A stretch of 64,000 nt of DNA. It comes from Spirochaetales bacterium (GTDB lineage: Bacteria > Spirochaetota > Spirochaetia > JABMQR01). The notes under the pieces are model-generated. The model saw nothing but the letters and a program-made list of their open reading frames with translations, did not search any database and was not told where the DNA came from. Numbering within the stretch: position 1 is the stretch's first letter; each line of letters begins with the position of its first letter. The stretch covers positions 65,019 to 129,018 of the forward strand of contig JAGYPA010000001.1 in the NCBI GenBank assembly GCA_018399255.1, in the 5' to 3' direction. A program made the translations under genes and the position numbers. Below are positions 54,467-62,796 of the stretch, piece after piece.

Positions 54467-55663
54467 CTAAAGCAGCTGCACCGAAGCGGCTGTTTCCGAT
54501 AGTATCTTATAAAGCCAGCGATTTGATGTCGCCGTATAAAAAACGAAATCGTTTGAATCAGAATCATAAAAATCGAGAATCGCGGTGGTTGATATGTTTG
54601 TGTAGAAATCATCATCAGAGGTAAATTCTGTGGGTATTGCCGGCGTTGTTATATTGTAGGAATAAATAGCTCTTAACCCGCCTATCAGGATATAGGGGTT
54701 AGTGTCAGCTTTGGTAACTTTCGTCATTGGAGCGAAGGATAACGAACTGCCTACTGCCAAGGCCATCGGGGAATCGGCATTTACGGCCGTGAAAGTATCG
54801 CCTGCGCTAGTAGTTGATTTAATCAGAACTCCTTCCCTGGTTACAAGGTAGAGTATTCCGTCATAACCGAAGGCTCCTATGACAGGAGACGCATTGTCAG
54901 TACCAAGAACAGCTGTTGTCAATTCTGTCGGGGTGCTGTAGGCTGACTCATCAACATGAAAATTCCTATAGGTACTGGTATCTTCATCGTAATAGGCAAA
55001 GATAAAATGCCTGTCCGAATCTAGAGTATCCTCATACACAAAATTAACCATGGCTGGCGGAGCATATATTTTCGGATCACTATCAAGATCAGCAATTCCG
55101 GTAACAAAGCTGCCCATATCAGTAACGTTTGATGCGGAATCCACTTTGCTGATAGTTGTCGTATCGGAAGCGGCGTCATACGAAACAACAAATGCATCTG
55201 TGCCGTCACTGAAGATATCAATCACAGAAATAGAGGCAACGACCTTATCGGCTGCAATTGGCGCAGCGGAGGGATTTGACAGATCTGCGGTATATACATT
55301 CTTTTTACTGCCAGCCTCATCATCCGGATCAAGAGAAGAATAGACCAGCAAATCTTGACCTTCAATATAAGCTGCTTCCGCAACGGCGTCCGGGTTTTTA
55401 CTATCCTGTAATTTAATCGGTGACCAGACCGGTGAAACAACAGAGACATCAGCATACATTACCGAACTTCTTCTCTGAATAAACATGATGTTTCCATCCT
55501 TGCCGAGAATTCTGGCAACCGGTTCAGTTGCCAAGTCGGAATTTTCAATTTCCGTACTGGTGGAAATGGTCCGGAAAATTCCTGCTCCGTCCAGATTACA
55601 TGAGGCAAAGAGAAAGAGTGCAAATAACGCAGATGCTGAATATAAAACAATTTTTTTTATCAT
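54467..55663 (-). CDS. Putative lipoprotein, beta-propeller-like
   Basis: Seen: 398 residues with a lipobox signal (FALFLFASC, Cys22). The rest is Asp/Ser/Thr-rich with repeating short strands (YIEGQDLLVYSSL, GYDGILYLVTREGVLI, PYILIGGLRAIYSYN), as in beta-propellers. No catalytic motif. Known: spirochaetes carry many lipoproteins of this kind. Inference: surface or periplasmic lipid-anchored protein. GGAGA lies ~8 bases before ATG. It follows the beta-barrel-like gene by 18 bases on the minus strand. Confidence 0.65.
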   Translation of the reverse strand: MIKKIVLYSASALFALFLFASCNLDGAGIFRTISTSTEIENSDLATEPVARILGKDGNIMFIQRRSSVMYADVSVVSPVWSPIKLQDSKNPDAVAEAAYIEGQDLLVYSSLDPDDEAGSKKNVYTADLSNPSAAPIAADKVVASISVIDIFSDGTDAFVVSYDAASDTTTISKVDSASNVTDMGSFVTGIADLDSDPKIYAPPAMVNFVYEDTLDSDRHFIFAYYDEDTSTYRNFHVDESAYSTPTELTTAVLGTDNASPVIGAFGYDGILYLVTREGVLIKSTTSAGDTFTAVNADSPMALAVGSSLSFAPMTKVTKADTNPYILIGGLRAIYSYNITTPAIPTEFTSDDDFYTNISTTAILDFYDSDSNDFVFYTATSNRWLYKILSETAASVQLL

Positions 55664-55681
55664 ATAATTTCTCCAGATATT

Positions 55682-56320
55682 TTACTGCTGGCTGTAAGTA
55701 ACGGCAGCTTTAACGGTTAGAAAATTACCAAAAGAGGTTTGATCGCGGTTGTCACCAAAGTAGAGTTCGGGAATTAACCAGTAAGCGGTTTTCAAACCCA
55801 GTGCCCACTCATCATTTAAGGAGAAAATAGCGGCAATTTCCGGTTTGACCATAGATCCCAGATAGTGCTGAGAATCATACGAGCTATATACCAGTCCGGC
55901 AGAAAATGAAACTGGCATACTGAAGCTGCCGTCTATAAGCAGATATGAAATTTTCCCAAGAAAGGGGACGGCATTATATAATCTGTCATCAATAGCTCTG
56001 GCAAATCCATACCCCAGCTCAGCACCTAAAGAAGCTCTATGATTAAAATAGGCATCCCAGCCGATTGAAATATATCCGCCGACCTTCATCTTTCCACTGA
56101 CAACCGGCTGCAGATCGGCTGGAGTCCAGATAAAAAGATTGAAAAGAGGACCGGCACTCAAAGAATACACCTGATCCCCGGTATCATAACGGAATGATGC
56201 AGGAGCAGCTGTCTGTTCGCTGCCGGCTGCTTCGGCTTCAGCATTTTCAGCCAGATCCTCTGCCGTCAGAAGCATGCCTGTCATAAGAAGTGCAGCAACA
56301 ATTGCAGATAATTTCTTCAT
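55682..56320 (-). CDS. Small beta-barrel outer-membrane-like protein
   Basis: Seen: 212 residues with a signal peptide ending near LLTAEDL, an acidic low-complexity stretch (ENAEAEAAGSEQTAAP), then alternating aromatic and small residues typical of a small beta-barrel (YSLSAGPLFNLFIW, ASLGAELGYGFARA, FGNFLTVKAAVTYSQQ). Known: spirochaetes have several small outer-membrane barrels, but I cannot name this one. AAGGAT precedes ATG 56320. Upstream, 56321-56593 is largely AT-rich with the folD promoter. Confidence 0.6.
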   Translation of the reverse strand: MKKLSAIVAALLMTGMLLTAEDLAENAEAEAAGSEQTAAPASFRYDTGDQVYSLSAGPLFNLFIWTPADLQPVVSGKMKVGGYISIGWDAYFNHRASLGAELGYGFARAIDDRLYNAVPFLGKISYLLIDGSFSMPVSFSAGLVYSSYDSQHYLGSMVKPEIAAIFSLNDEWALGLKTAYWLIPELYFGDNRDQTSFGNFLTVKAAVTYSQQ

Positions 56321-56446
56321 ATATCGATATCCTTCAGTATAATGTCGATGATTACACTTAAACTAGATTTTATCAGCATGATACCAGAACGGTACAGGCT
56401 CTTCAAGAGAAACAATATTTTCTGCATGAGGATACAATCTTTAAAA

Positions 56447-56475
56447 TTGATTCAATAACAGATATACAGTATAGT
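56447..56475 (+). promoter_or_regulatory. folD promoter
   Basis: TTGATT (56447-56452), 17-base spacer, TATAGT (56470-56475). It predicts a start near 56482 and a leader of ~110 bases. GAGAGG lies just before ATG 56594. Confidence 0.6.
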
Positions 56476-56593
56476 AGGTATAAGCAGCATGTTTTTTAGT
56501 GAAAGAGTAAAATATAATTAATAATTTTTATATATAGCTCAATTTGCATCTGATTAATTCAGCTGGAGCAAAATTTTAAGAGAGGTTCAAATT

Positions 56594-57475
56594 ATGGCCA
56601 GAATTATCGACGGCAATGCTATTTCTAAGGAAATACGTGAAGATTTAAAAAGAAGAGTGGTTCAACTGCAAAATGTGCATACTATCACTCCTGGTCTTGC
56701 AGTTATTCTGGTGGGAGAAAACCCGGCCAGTCAGTCTTATGTCCGGGCTAAGCACCGGGCTTGCAAGAATGTTGGCATTAAAACAAAGGATTTCAATTTT
56801 CCTTCAGATATTTCTGAAATAGAAATACTGAATCTGGTGGACACCTTGAATACTGACCCGGAAATTCACGGAATTCTGGTACAGCTTCCGCTGCCGGCTC
56901 ATATAGAGGAACAGAAAGTTCTTCTCAAGATACATCCAGACAAAGATGTCGACGGTTTTCATCCTCAAAGCATAGGGAAGCTGGTTATCGGGCTCGATAC
57001 CTTTTTTCCCTGCACCCCGTTTGGCATTATCAAGCTGCTTGAACACACTGGAATATCTCCGGAAGGAAAGCATGTCTGTGTTGTAGGCAGAAGCAACATT
57101 GTAGGTAAGCCTATTGCTAACTTGCTCATGCAGAAAGAAAAACATGCAAATGCAACGGTTACTGTCTGCCATTCCCGTACCCCGGATATAAAGAACTATA
57201 CTTTGCAGGCCGATATAGTCATAGCTGCCATAGGTAAACCCGAGTTTATAACTGCAGATATGGTAAAGGAAGGTGCCGTAGTAATTGATGTCGGTATAAA
57301 CCGCATTGATGATCCGGAAAAGGAAAAAGGATACCGTCTTGTCGGAGATGTTGATTTTGATAACGTAAGCAAAATTGCTTCAGCTATTACACCGGTACCC
57401 GGAGGGGTTGGACCTATGACTATCACTATGCTAATGTTTAACACTATCCTCTCGGCTGAGAGAATGCATTACTAG
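56594..57475 (+). CDS. folD: Bifunctional methylenetetrahydrofolate dehydrogenase/cyclohydrolase
   Basis: Seen: 293 residues. YVRAKHRACKNVGI (catalytic Lys region), QLPLPAHIEEQ, DVDGFHP, VVGRSNIVGKP and TPVPGGVGPMTI. Known: FolD oxidises methylene-THF and hydrolyses methenyl-THF, supplying formyl-THF. miaB follows 18 bases later. Confidence 0.98.
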   Translation: MARIIDGNAISKEIREDLKRRVVQLQNVHTITPGLAVILVGENPASQSYVRAKHRACKNVGIKTKDFNFPSDISEIEILNLVDTLNTDPEIHGILVQLPLPAHIEEQKVLLKIHPDKDVDGFHPQSIGKLVIGLDTFFPCTPFGIIKLLEHTGISPEGKHVCVVGRSNIVGKPIANLLMQKEKHANATVTVCHSRTPDIKNYTLQADIVIAAIGKPEFITADMVKEGAVVIDVGINRIDDPEKEKGYRLVGDVDFDNVSKIASAITPVPGGVGPMTITMLMFNTILSAERMHY

Positions 57476-57493
57476 AACCAGGAGTTTATACCT

Positions 57494-58798
57494 ATGCCCC
57501 TGACTTATTGGCTGGAAACCTACGGCTGCCAGATGAATTTTGCAGAATCCAACGCCATTGAACTTGACTTTGCAAAGGCCGGCATAATTCCCGCTGCAGC
57601 TCCTGAAGAAGCAGATATTGCCGTTCTGAATACTTGCTCAGTCAGACAGACAGCAGAAAACCGGATCTGGGGCCGGTTGGGATTCTATCAGCATATGAAA
57701 AATGAGCGTAAGCTCACAGTAATCCTCACCGGATGCATGGCAGAACGACTTGCAGATGATATAAAAAAGAGAGCTCCGGCTGTTGATTATGTAGTAGGAA
57801 CCAATGAAAAGCAGCACATCCTGGAGATTATCCAGAATCACCCGGAGGTGCATGAAGAATACGACTTCAAGACCTCTTATAAAGGAAAACAGCCAAGCAA
57901 ATCGCTGCTTCCAATAATGAATGGATGCAACAATTATTGCGCATACTGCATTGTACCCTATGTCCGAGGACGTGAAGTCTCAAGACACCCTGATGAAATC
58001 ATTGCTGAAATTGCTGAATTGCAAAAGCAGGATATAAAAGAAATTACCTTGCTCGGACAGAATGTCAATTCCTACAGATACGAACTGAATGGGAAAACTG
58101 TCACCTTTCCGGAACTGCTTAAGCGAATAACTAACACAATCTCTGATCAGGTATGGATTCGCTTTCTCAGTCCGCATCCAAAGGACTTTTCCCAGGAATT
58201 GATCAGTCTGATCGGAGCAAACAGCAGTATATGCAGCCATGTGCACCTGCCTGTTCAGAGCGGGTCCAATACTGTTTTACAGGCGATGAAGCGGGGTTAC
58301 ACCCGGGAATCGTATCTTGCTCTCGTTTCCTCCTTACGGGCTGCTGATCCAGCTATTACTTTCTCCACTGATATTCTGGTAGGCTTTCCGGGAGAAACGG
58401 AAAAGGACTTTGAATCAACGCTGGAACTTGTCGACAGCGTAGGGTACCTTGATGCCTATATGTATTATTTTAATCCCAGGGAAGGTACTGAAGCGATGCG
58501 AATGGACGGACACCTTGCCGATGAACTCAAACTATCTCGCCTGCAGAGGCTGATAGATTTCCAACGCAGCAAATCCCTTAAAATCAAGCAGTCCCGTATT
58601 GGACGAATAGAGCGGGTCCTGTGCGAAAACCATTCACGTAAGGATCCAAAGAAGCTTTTAGGACGTACAGAACACGATGAAATCGTTCTGCTCGAAGACG
58701 AAAATCTTGTATCCGGTAATTTTGCAGATGTAACCATTACCGGCCTTGTAGGTACTACCTATAAAGGAGAAAATTTATGCCCTGGAAAACAATCCTGA
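57494..58798 (+). CDS. miaB: tRNA-2-methylthio-N6-isopentenyladenosine synthase
   Basis: Seen: 434 residues. N-terminal MTTase domain (YGCQMNFAESN, LNTCSVRQTA, LTGCMAER), radical-SAM CNNYCAYC and a C-terminal TRAM domain. Known: MiaB adds the methylthio group at A37 in tRNA with two 4Fe-4S clusters. The six ligating cysteines are present. Its 3' end overlaps the lapA-like gene by 22 bases. Confidence 0.97.
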   Translation: MPLTYWLETYGCQMNFAESNAIELDFAKAGIIPAAAPEEADIAVLNTCSVRQTAENRIWGRLGFYQHMKNERKLTVILTGCMAERLADDIKKRAPAVDYVVGTNEKQHILEIIQNHPEVHEEYDFKTSYKGKQPSKSLLPIMNGCNNYCAYCIVPYVRGREVSRHPDEIIAEIAELQKQDIKEITLLGQNVNSYRYELNGKTVTFPELLKRITNTISDQVWIRFLSPHPKDFSQELISLIGANSSICSHVHLPVQSGSNTVLQAMKRGYTRESYLALVSSLRAADPAITFSTDILVGFPGETEKDFESTLELVDSVGYLDAYMYYFNPREGTEAMRMDGHLADELKLSRLQRLIDFQRSKSLKIKQSRIGRIERVLCENHSRKDPKKLLGRTEHDEIVLLEDENLVSGNFADVTITGLVGTTYKGENLCPGKQS

Positions 58799-59196
58799 TT
58801 ATTTTGACGGCATCTATTTTTGTTCTCTTTATTGCCCTTAATATCGACAATACAACAGAGATCTCCTTTATTTTCTTTACAGTCGAATCAGTCCCGATAT
58901 ATCTTACCGTTTTCATATCCATGCTGCTGGGAGCTCTTTTTATGGTTCCGGTTATTGTAAAAAAAAGAAAAACTAATAACGAGGCTAAAGGGAGCGGAAC
59001 AGAAGTCAGGAGCAAAAAGAGGGGAAAGCAAAACAGTGATAATGAAATCGAGGATTCATTCAATCGAGCGGTTCAGGGATCAAATACCACTGATCCCTTT
59101 AGTGATCTATCAAAAAAATCTAAAAAGAGATCCAGAAGAAAGAAAAATGTTATAAATTCTCCCGAAAATGTTTCTGATATTGATGTCTTTTCATAA
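58777..59196 (+). CDS. LapA-like (DUF1049) inner-membrane protein
   Basis: Seen: 139 residues with two membrane segments (~5-22 and ~40-60), the layout of LapA/YciS. The long polar C-terminal half is rich in Lys, Arg and Ser (KKSKKRSRRKK). Known: LapA in Enterobacteria helps tune LpxC/LPS assembly; in other phyla the role is unclear. Overlaps miaB. Confidence 0.65.
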   Translation: MPWKTILIILTASIFVLFIALNIDNTTEISFIFFTVESVPIYLTVFISMLLGALFMVPVIVKKRKTNNEAKGSGTEVRSKKRGKQNSDNEIEDSFNRAVQGSNTTDPFSDLSKKSKKRSRRKKNVINSPENVSDIDVFS

Positions 59197-59213
59197 TCTG
59201 CATAAGCCGGCAT

Positions 59214-59271
59214 AAAAAACAGAAAACCCTTCTTACAAGAGAATCACTCTTTTAAGAAGGGTTTTCTGTTT
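59214..59271. terminator. Long bidirectional terminator between lapA-like and ssrA
   Basis: A perfect 19-bp stem, 59217-59235 with 59253-59271, with an inner AAGAG/CTCTT stem (59237-59241 with 59247-59251). T-rich flanks on both strands (minus: TGTTTTTT; plus: TTTTCTGTTT) allow use by both convergent units. Confidence 0.85.
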
Positions 59272-59326
59272 AAAAAGGTGCCTGTTAAAAAGGTGCCTGT
59301 TAAAAAGGTGCCTGTTTAAAAAGGTG
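59271..59326. repeat. 15-bp tandem repeat at the ssrA 3' end
   Basis: Three exact 15-bp units, TAAAAAGGTGCCTGT (59271-59285, 59286-59300, 59301-59315), then one extra T and a partial unit TAAAAAGGTG (59317-59326) that runs into the tmRNA 3' end. Confidence 0.9.
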
Positions 59327-59686
59327 GAGGTGGCGGGAATCGAACCCGCGTCCTACCGGGCCGGACAATGACATCTACAAGCTTATTCCCGGTTTTATTT
59401 TCAGAAGCATCAAGGGCCGGAACTCACTTACATACTTCCTACGCACGTCTTTTAGTGTCCCAGTCAGTCGCCGTTATAAAGACTGGTAAGCCCTGGTTTG
59501 TTTCAGATAACATTGCACTTCAGAGCCGCATTGCAAGTATCCGCAGCAGCGTATTACTACGCTGCTAAAGCAAAGTCTGCTTCGTTATTTTCGTTAGCAG
59601 TTAAAATTAATGTCTGTTTTAGGAGTAAGACAACTCCGCTGCAGCCACAATCCTGACAATCCGACAGTCGAAACCAGGACACCCCC
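59325..59686 (-). ncRNA. ssrA: Transfer-messenger RNA (tmRNA)
   Basis: Seen: 362 bases. The tRNA-like acceptor pairs GGGGGTG (59686-59680) with CACCTCC (59332-59326), discriminator A, and the T-arm reads GGGTTCGATTCCC. The tag frame runs GCT AAC GAA AAT AAC GAA GCA GAC TTT GCT TTA GCA GCG TAG, encoding ANENNEADFALAA. Pseudoknot-like repeats follow the tag. CCA is not fully encoded. Known: tmRNA rescues stalled ribosomes and tags the product for proteolysis together with SmpB. smpB lies 78 bases upstream on the same strand. Confidence 0.97.
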
Positions 59687-59696
59687 TAGCTAATTA

Positions 59697-59725
59697 AATA
59701 TAATCATTAATTGATAAAAATACAA
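59697..59725 (-). promoter_or_regulatory. Probable ssrA promoter
   Basis: Minus strand: TTGTAT (59725-59720), 17-base spacer, TATATT (59702-59697). It predicts a start near 59690, within a few bases of the tmRNA 5' end. The -35 is a weak match. Confidence 0.5.
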
Positions 59726-59764
59726 CCGGAATAATAATGAAAAAAATTAAAGAATCTTCCTCAA

Positions 59765-60220
59765 CTAATAATTTTGCTTAATCTGCCGCTGAGCGTCCCT
59801 TTTTAAGTCCCGGTCACGGATAGAGTCCCGTTTATCATGCAGTTTTTTACCTCTGCCCAACCCGATTTCGACTTTAATTAAATTCTTTCTAATGTAAATT
59901 TTTAGCGGCATAATGGAAAAGCCTTTTTCTTCAACTTTTCTTCTGTATTTCTTAATCTCCAGTTTTTTTGCTAAAAGTCGCCTATCCCTGACAGGTTCAT
60001 GATTATTGATATTCCCGAAATCATAGGTAGAAATATGAAGACCGACAAGGAACAATTCCCCATTCCGGATTCTCACATAAGAATCACCAAAGGAAAATTT
60101 TCCTAGACGAATGGATTTCACCTCTGTTCCTTCAAGTTCAATGCCGCACTCCAGACTTTCTACAATTTCAAAATTAAAAAAAGCTTTTTTATTTTTCTGA
60201 ATTACTTTATATTCAGCCAT
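59765..60220 (-). CDS. smpB: SsrA-binding protein SmpB
   Basis: Seen: 151 residues. KKAFFNFEIVESLECGIELEG, the GTEVKSIR...SFGDSYVRIR segment, the RDRRLLAKKLEI core and a basic C-terminal tail (KLHDKRDSIRDRDLKRDAQR). Known: SmpB binds tmRNA and loads it on stalled ribosomes; the tail reads the empty mRNA channel. AAGGAG lies 6 bases before ATG, inside the end of the upstream gene. Next to ssrA. Confidence 0.97.
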   Translation of the reverse strand: MAEYKVIQKNKKAFFNFEIVESLECGIELEGTEVKSIRLGKFSFGDSYVRIRNGELFLVGLHISTYDFGNINNHEPVRDRRLLAKKLEIKKYRRKVEEKGFSIMPLKIYIRKNLIKVEIGLGRGKKLHDKRDSIRDRDLKRDAQRQIKQNY

Positions 60221-60223
60221 AAC

Positions 60224-61750
60224 TTACTCCTTGTAAATGAGCACCGGCCTGAAACCGATGAATTCCGAGCAGGAATAAGGTGCTGCACTGCCGGAAGAGT
60301 AGAGCAGATCTGATGAAACTTTATTTGCCCAGGAGCCTCCCCGAACAACTTTTTCTGTTTCCACACCGCTTAATTCAGCATCAATATCAAGAAACAAGGC
60401 ATTACCAGTGGGCAGATAGGTATCTGATGTAAATTCCCATACATTTCCAATGAGATTAACCGGTTTTTTTGTGAAGGCTGGAGCTACAGATAATGCAGAT
60501 GTAAAAGCTGTATCAGAAGCCGCTGCCGCATACTCCCACTGAGCAGCTGTCGGCAGGGAAGCTTTCAGCGACTGATATTTTGGATTGTCTGATGCAATTT
60601 TCTCGGTCAGCCAACTGCAGTAGGCCTCGGCTGCATACCAAGAAATGTTTCTTACAGGAAAATCCTTTGGGTTATCCAAATCTATCCCTTTCAGATAAAA
60701 ATCGTCAACAAGGTTTTTTTCGACCAGTATATCGATATTGGTACGGTTCCAGTAGGAGTTTTCCCTGATGAAAACTGCAAAATCCCTTTCACTGACTTCC
60801 CGTACGGAAATGAAGAATTCCTCAATATCATGAAATGCAGGATATTCATCCAACTTTTCCGGCAATTCTGTCCCGGTTCGGCCAGTGGTGAAAGCACCTC
60901 CGGCAACCGCAGTAAAATTGACGCCCAGCAGCTGAATACCAGTATCCGCATCAAATATATCGCTGTGCGGTGTCGCCCTTTCAGGCAGGTCATGCAGTGT
61001 TTCCTGATTTTCCTCAATCTGACCGCCGTAATAGCTGTTCAGAAGCCCCAAATGTGCTGGATTGGTGAATACCGCTTTGTTAGATAATGAATAAGCTTCA
61101 TTAAGAATTTCTGCTCCGGTTTGATAATCCCTGAACATCTCATCTGAGCTGATCAGCGCCGCTGTATGCTGGTAAAATCGTTGGATTCGCTCAATCTGGT
61201 CCACATCAAGACCGGCAGCTGCAATATCCTGAGCAAGTGCAGAAAAGTGATCGGGATAAAAATAGTTCTGACTGTATTCAGTAATAAATGACCAAGCATA
61301 CAGATCTTTTATCCGCAGAGAAAGATATTCATCAAGAGAAGCGAGTTTCAGCTGTTTTTCAACTGTAATATTTTTTGGAAAAAAAAGCGAAAACATGAGA
61401 CGCCCGCCAATGCTTATTTTTTCTTCCTCTGATACATACCCCGGTTTTTCAAAACGTAAAGTGTAAGTGCCTTTTTTCAGAAAAGAGGTAAAATTTCCCG
61501 ATCCAAGATAGAAAGAATCCTGGTATACAGCTGCCCCGGTACCCGTACCGCCTGCCGTTGAGGATTCTGAAACTGACGTAATGAATGTAACCTTTGACCC
61601 GTTCTTGACTATACCCGGCAGTAACAAAACCAGAAAAAGCAGTATTACCGAGATAGCGGCATAAATAATAGTAAGATACAGCCCCGGAGCAAGACCCGAT
61701 ACAGGCTTCAGTTTCACATTATCAGGTTTTTCTTCATGCTTTTTATTCAT
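60224..61750 (-). CDS. Membrane-anchored FGE-fold (sulfatase-modifying-factor-like) protein without catalytic cysteines
   Basis: Seen: 508 residues. Residues ~27-48 form one membrane segment; a PEGA-like surface module follows (GTYTLRFEKPGYVSEEEKI). The C-terminal ~230 residues are an FGE-sulfatase domain (FTTGRTGTELP, WYAAEAYCSWLTEKI, NLIGNVWEFTSD, VVRGGSW and GFRPVLIY). The active-site cysteine pair of true formylglycine-generating enzyme, normally after GGSW, is absent (ANKVSSDLLYSSG). Inference: a binding or structural variant. Start ATG 61750 looks leaderless. Confidence 0.8.
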   Translation of the reverse strand: MNKKHEEKPDNVKLKPVSGLAPGLYLTIIYAAISVILLFLVLLLPGIVKNGSKVTFITSVSESSTAGGTGTGAAVYQDSFYLGSGNFTSFLKKGTYTLRFEKPGYVSEEEKISIGGRLMFSLFFPKNITVEKQLKLASLDEYLSLRIKDLYAWSFITEYSQNYFYPDHFSALAQDIAAAGLDVDQIERIQRFYQHTAALISSDEMFRDYQTGAEILNEAYSLSNKAVFTNPAHLGLLNSYYGGQIEENQETLHDLPERATPHSDIFDADTGIQLLGVNFTAVAGGAFTTGRTGTELPEKLDEYPAFHDIEEFFISVREVSERDFAVFIRENSYWNRTNIDILVEKNLVDDFYLKGIDLDNPKDFPVRNISWYAAEAYCSWLTEKIASDNPKYQSLKASLPTAAQWEYAAAASDTAFTSALSVAPAFTKKPVNLIGNVWEFTSDTYLPTGNALFLDIDAELSGVETEKVVRGGSWANKVSSDLLYSSGSAAPYSCSEFIGFRPVLIYKE

Positions 61751-61756
61751 GTCAGT

Positions 61757-61785
61757 AGAGTATCTATCCCTGAGAAACTTGTCAA
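61757..61785 (-). promoter_or_regulatory. Leaderless-type promoter of the FGE-fold gene
   Basis: Minus strand: TTGACA (61785-61780), 17-base spacer, TACTCT (61762-61757), then 6 bases and ATG 61750. No Shine-Dalgarno. The -35 overlaps that of lepB on the other strand. Confidence 0.45.
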
Positions 61786-61807
61786 TGGAATCCGAATATG
61801 CTATTTT
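61779..61807 (+). promoter_or_regulatory. Leaderless-type promoter of lepB
   Basis: TTGTCA (61779-61784), 17-base spacer, TATTTT (61802-61807) preceded by TGC (extended -10), then 7 bases and ATG 61815. The same TTGTCAAT core occurs before rsgA. Confidence 0.5.
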
Positions 61808-61814
61808 ATCCGAT

Positions 61815-62795
61815 ATGGAAAAAGATCATTCAGCATTGTATTCTGTGCAGCTGTGGACAGAGAAGCAACTGACAAAACGCAGAATCAGACAAAGAAAATC
61901 CAGGGAAAAAGCAGCGAAGAAATCTCAGCTCAGGGAATGGATCGAAGCTCTGGTGTGGGCTGTCGTCTTTGTTTTTCTCATCAACCAATATGTATTTCAA
62001 TTATATGAAATACCCACCCCGTCAATGGAAGATACTTTGCTGGTTAAAGATCGTGTTTTTGTTAATAAATTTGTTTACGGTCCGGAACTATATCCAGGCG
62101 GTCCAAAAGTGCTCTCCTTTTTTCAGCCTCAGCGAAATGAGATAATTGTTTTTGAAAATCCCAACTACATCTCCAGAGGTTCGCTTTTTGATATTGTAAA
62201 CAGGATCACGTATATGATTACTTTATCGCTGGTAAATCTAGACAAGGATGAGAATGGGAATCCGCGCGCTCAGCTTTATGTCAAGAGGGCTGTCGGTATG
62301 CCTGGCGATATTGCAGCTTTCAATGCCGGTGATTTGACTATACGACCGGAAGGGTTTGCAGGACCCCTGACAGAATATGAATTACGTAAACTTTCAGGGT
62401 TTGATCACCCCATGAAACGCCAGATATCAGAAAATGATTATCCAACTTTTACCCTTGCTGCATACGGTCAGGCTTATTCTGGCAGCGGCCTGGAAATCCC
62501 TGACTATCTGAATGAAAAGGGCACTCAAAGCGCAAAATTCGTTGACTACTATCATTATTATGGTTCTTTTTATCACATGAAAAAAATGATTGATCCCTCT
62601 GACAAAAAAGCACGCTCTCTTGCCGCCCGCTATGCTCTGGGATTTTACATTCCAGAAAACCACGTGCTGCCTCTAGGAGATAATAGAGACAATTCATCTG
62701 ACGGCAGATATTTTGGACCGGTAGATTTCTCCAATGTTCTTGGGAAAACTATATTCCGTTTCTGGCCGTTGGGAAGAGTCGGTATTGCAAACTGA
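61815..62795 (+). CDS. lepB: Signal peptidase I
   Basis: Seen: 326 residues from ATG 61815. ATGs at 61749 and 61785 are in frame but lie in or before the promoter. One N-terminal membrane segment (ALVWAVVFVFLINQYVF), catalytic Ser in PTPSMEDTL, catalytic Lys in YVKRAVGMPGD and the GDNRDNSSDGRYFGPV signature. Known: removes signal peptides on the periplasmic side of the inner membrane. A long insertion (~165-270) between the catalytic boxes is notable. hemW-like gene starts 1 base after its stop. Confidence 0.95.
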   Translation: MEKDHSALYSVQLWTEKQLTKRRIRQRKSREKAAKKSQLREWIEALVWAVVFVFLINQYVFQLYEIPTPSMEDTLLVKDRVFVNKFVYGPELYPGGPKVLSFFQPQRNEIIVFENPNYISRGSLFDIVNRITYMITLSLVNLDKDENGNPRAQLYVKRAVGMPGDIAAFNAGDLTIRPEGFAGPLTEYELRKLSGFDHPMKRQISENDYPTFTLAAYGQAYSGSGLEIPDYLNEKGTQSAKFVDYYHYYGSFYHMKKMIDPSDKKARSLAARYALGFYIPENHVLPLGDNRDNSSDGRYFGPVDFSNVLGKTIFRFWPLGRVGIAN

Positions 62796-62796
62796 T

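Noticed and set aside
59271-59326. CRISPR-like array
   Set aside because: Units are contiguous with no spacers; it is a simple tandem repeat.
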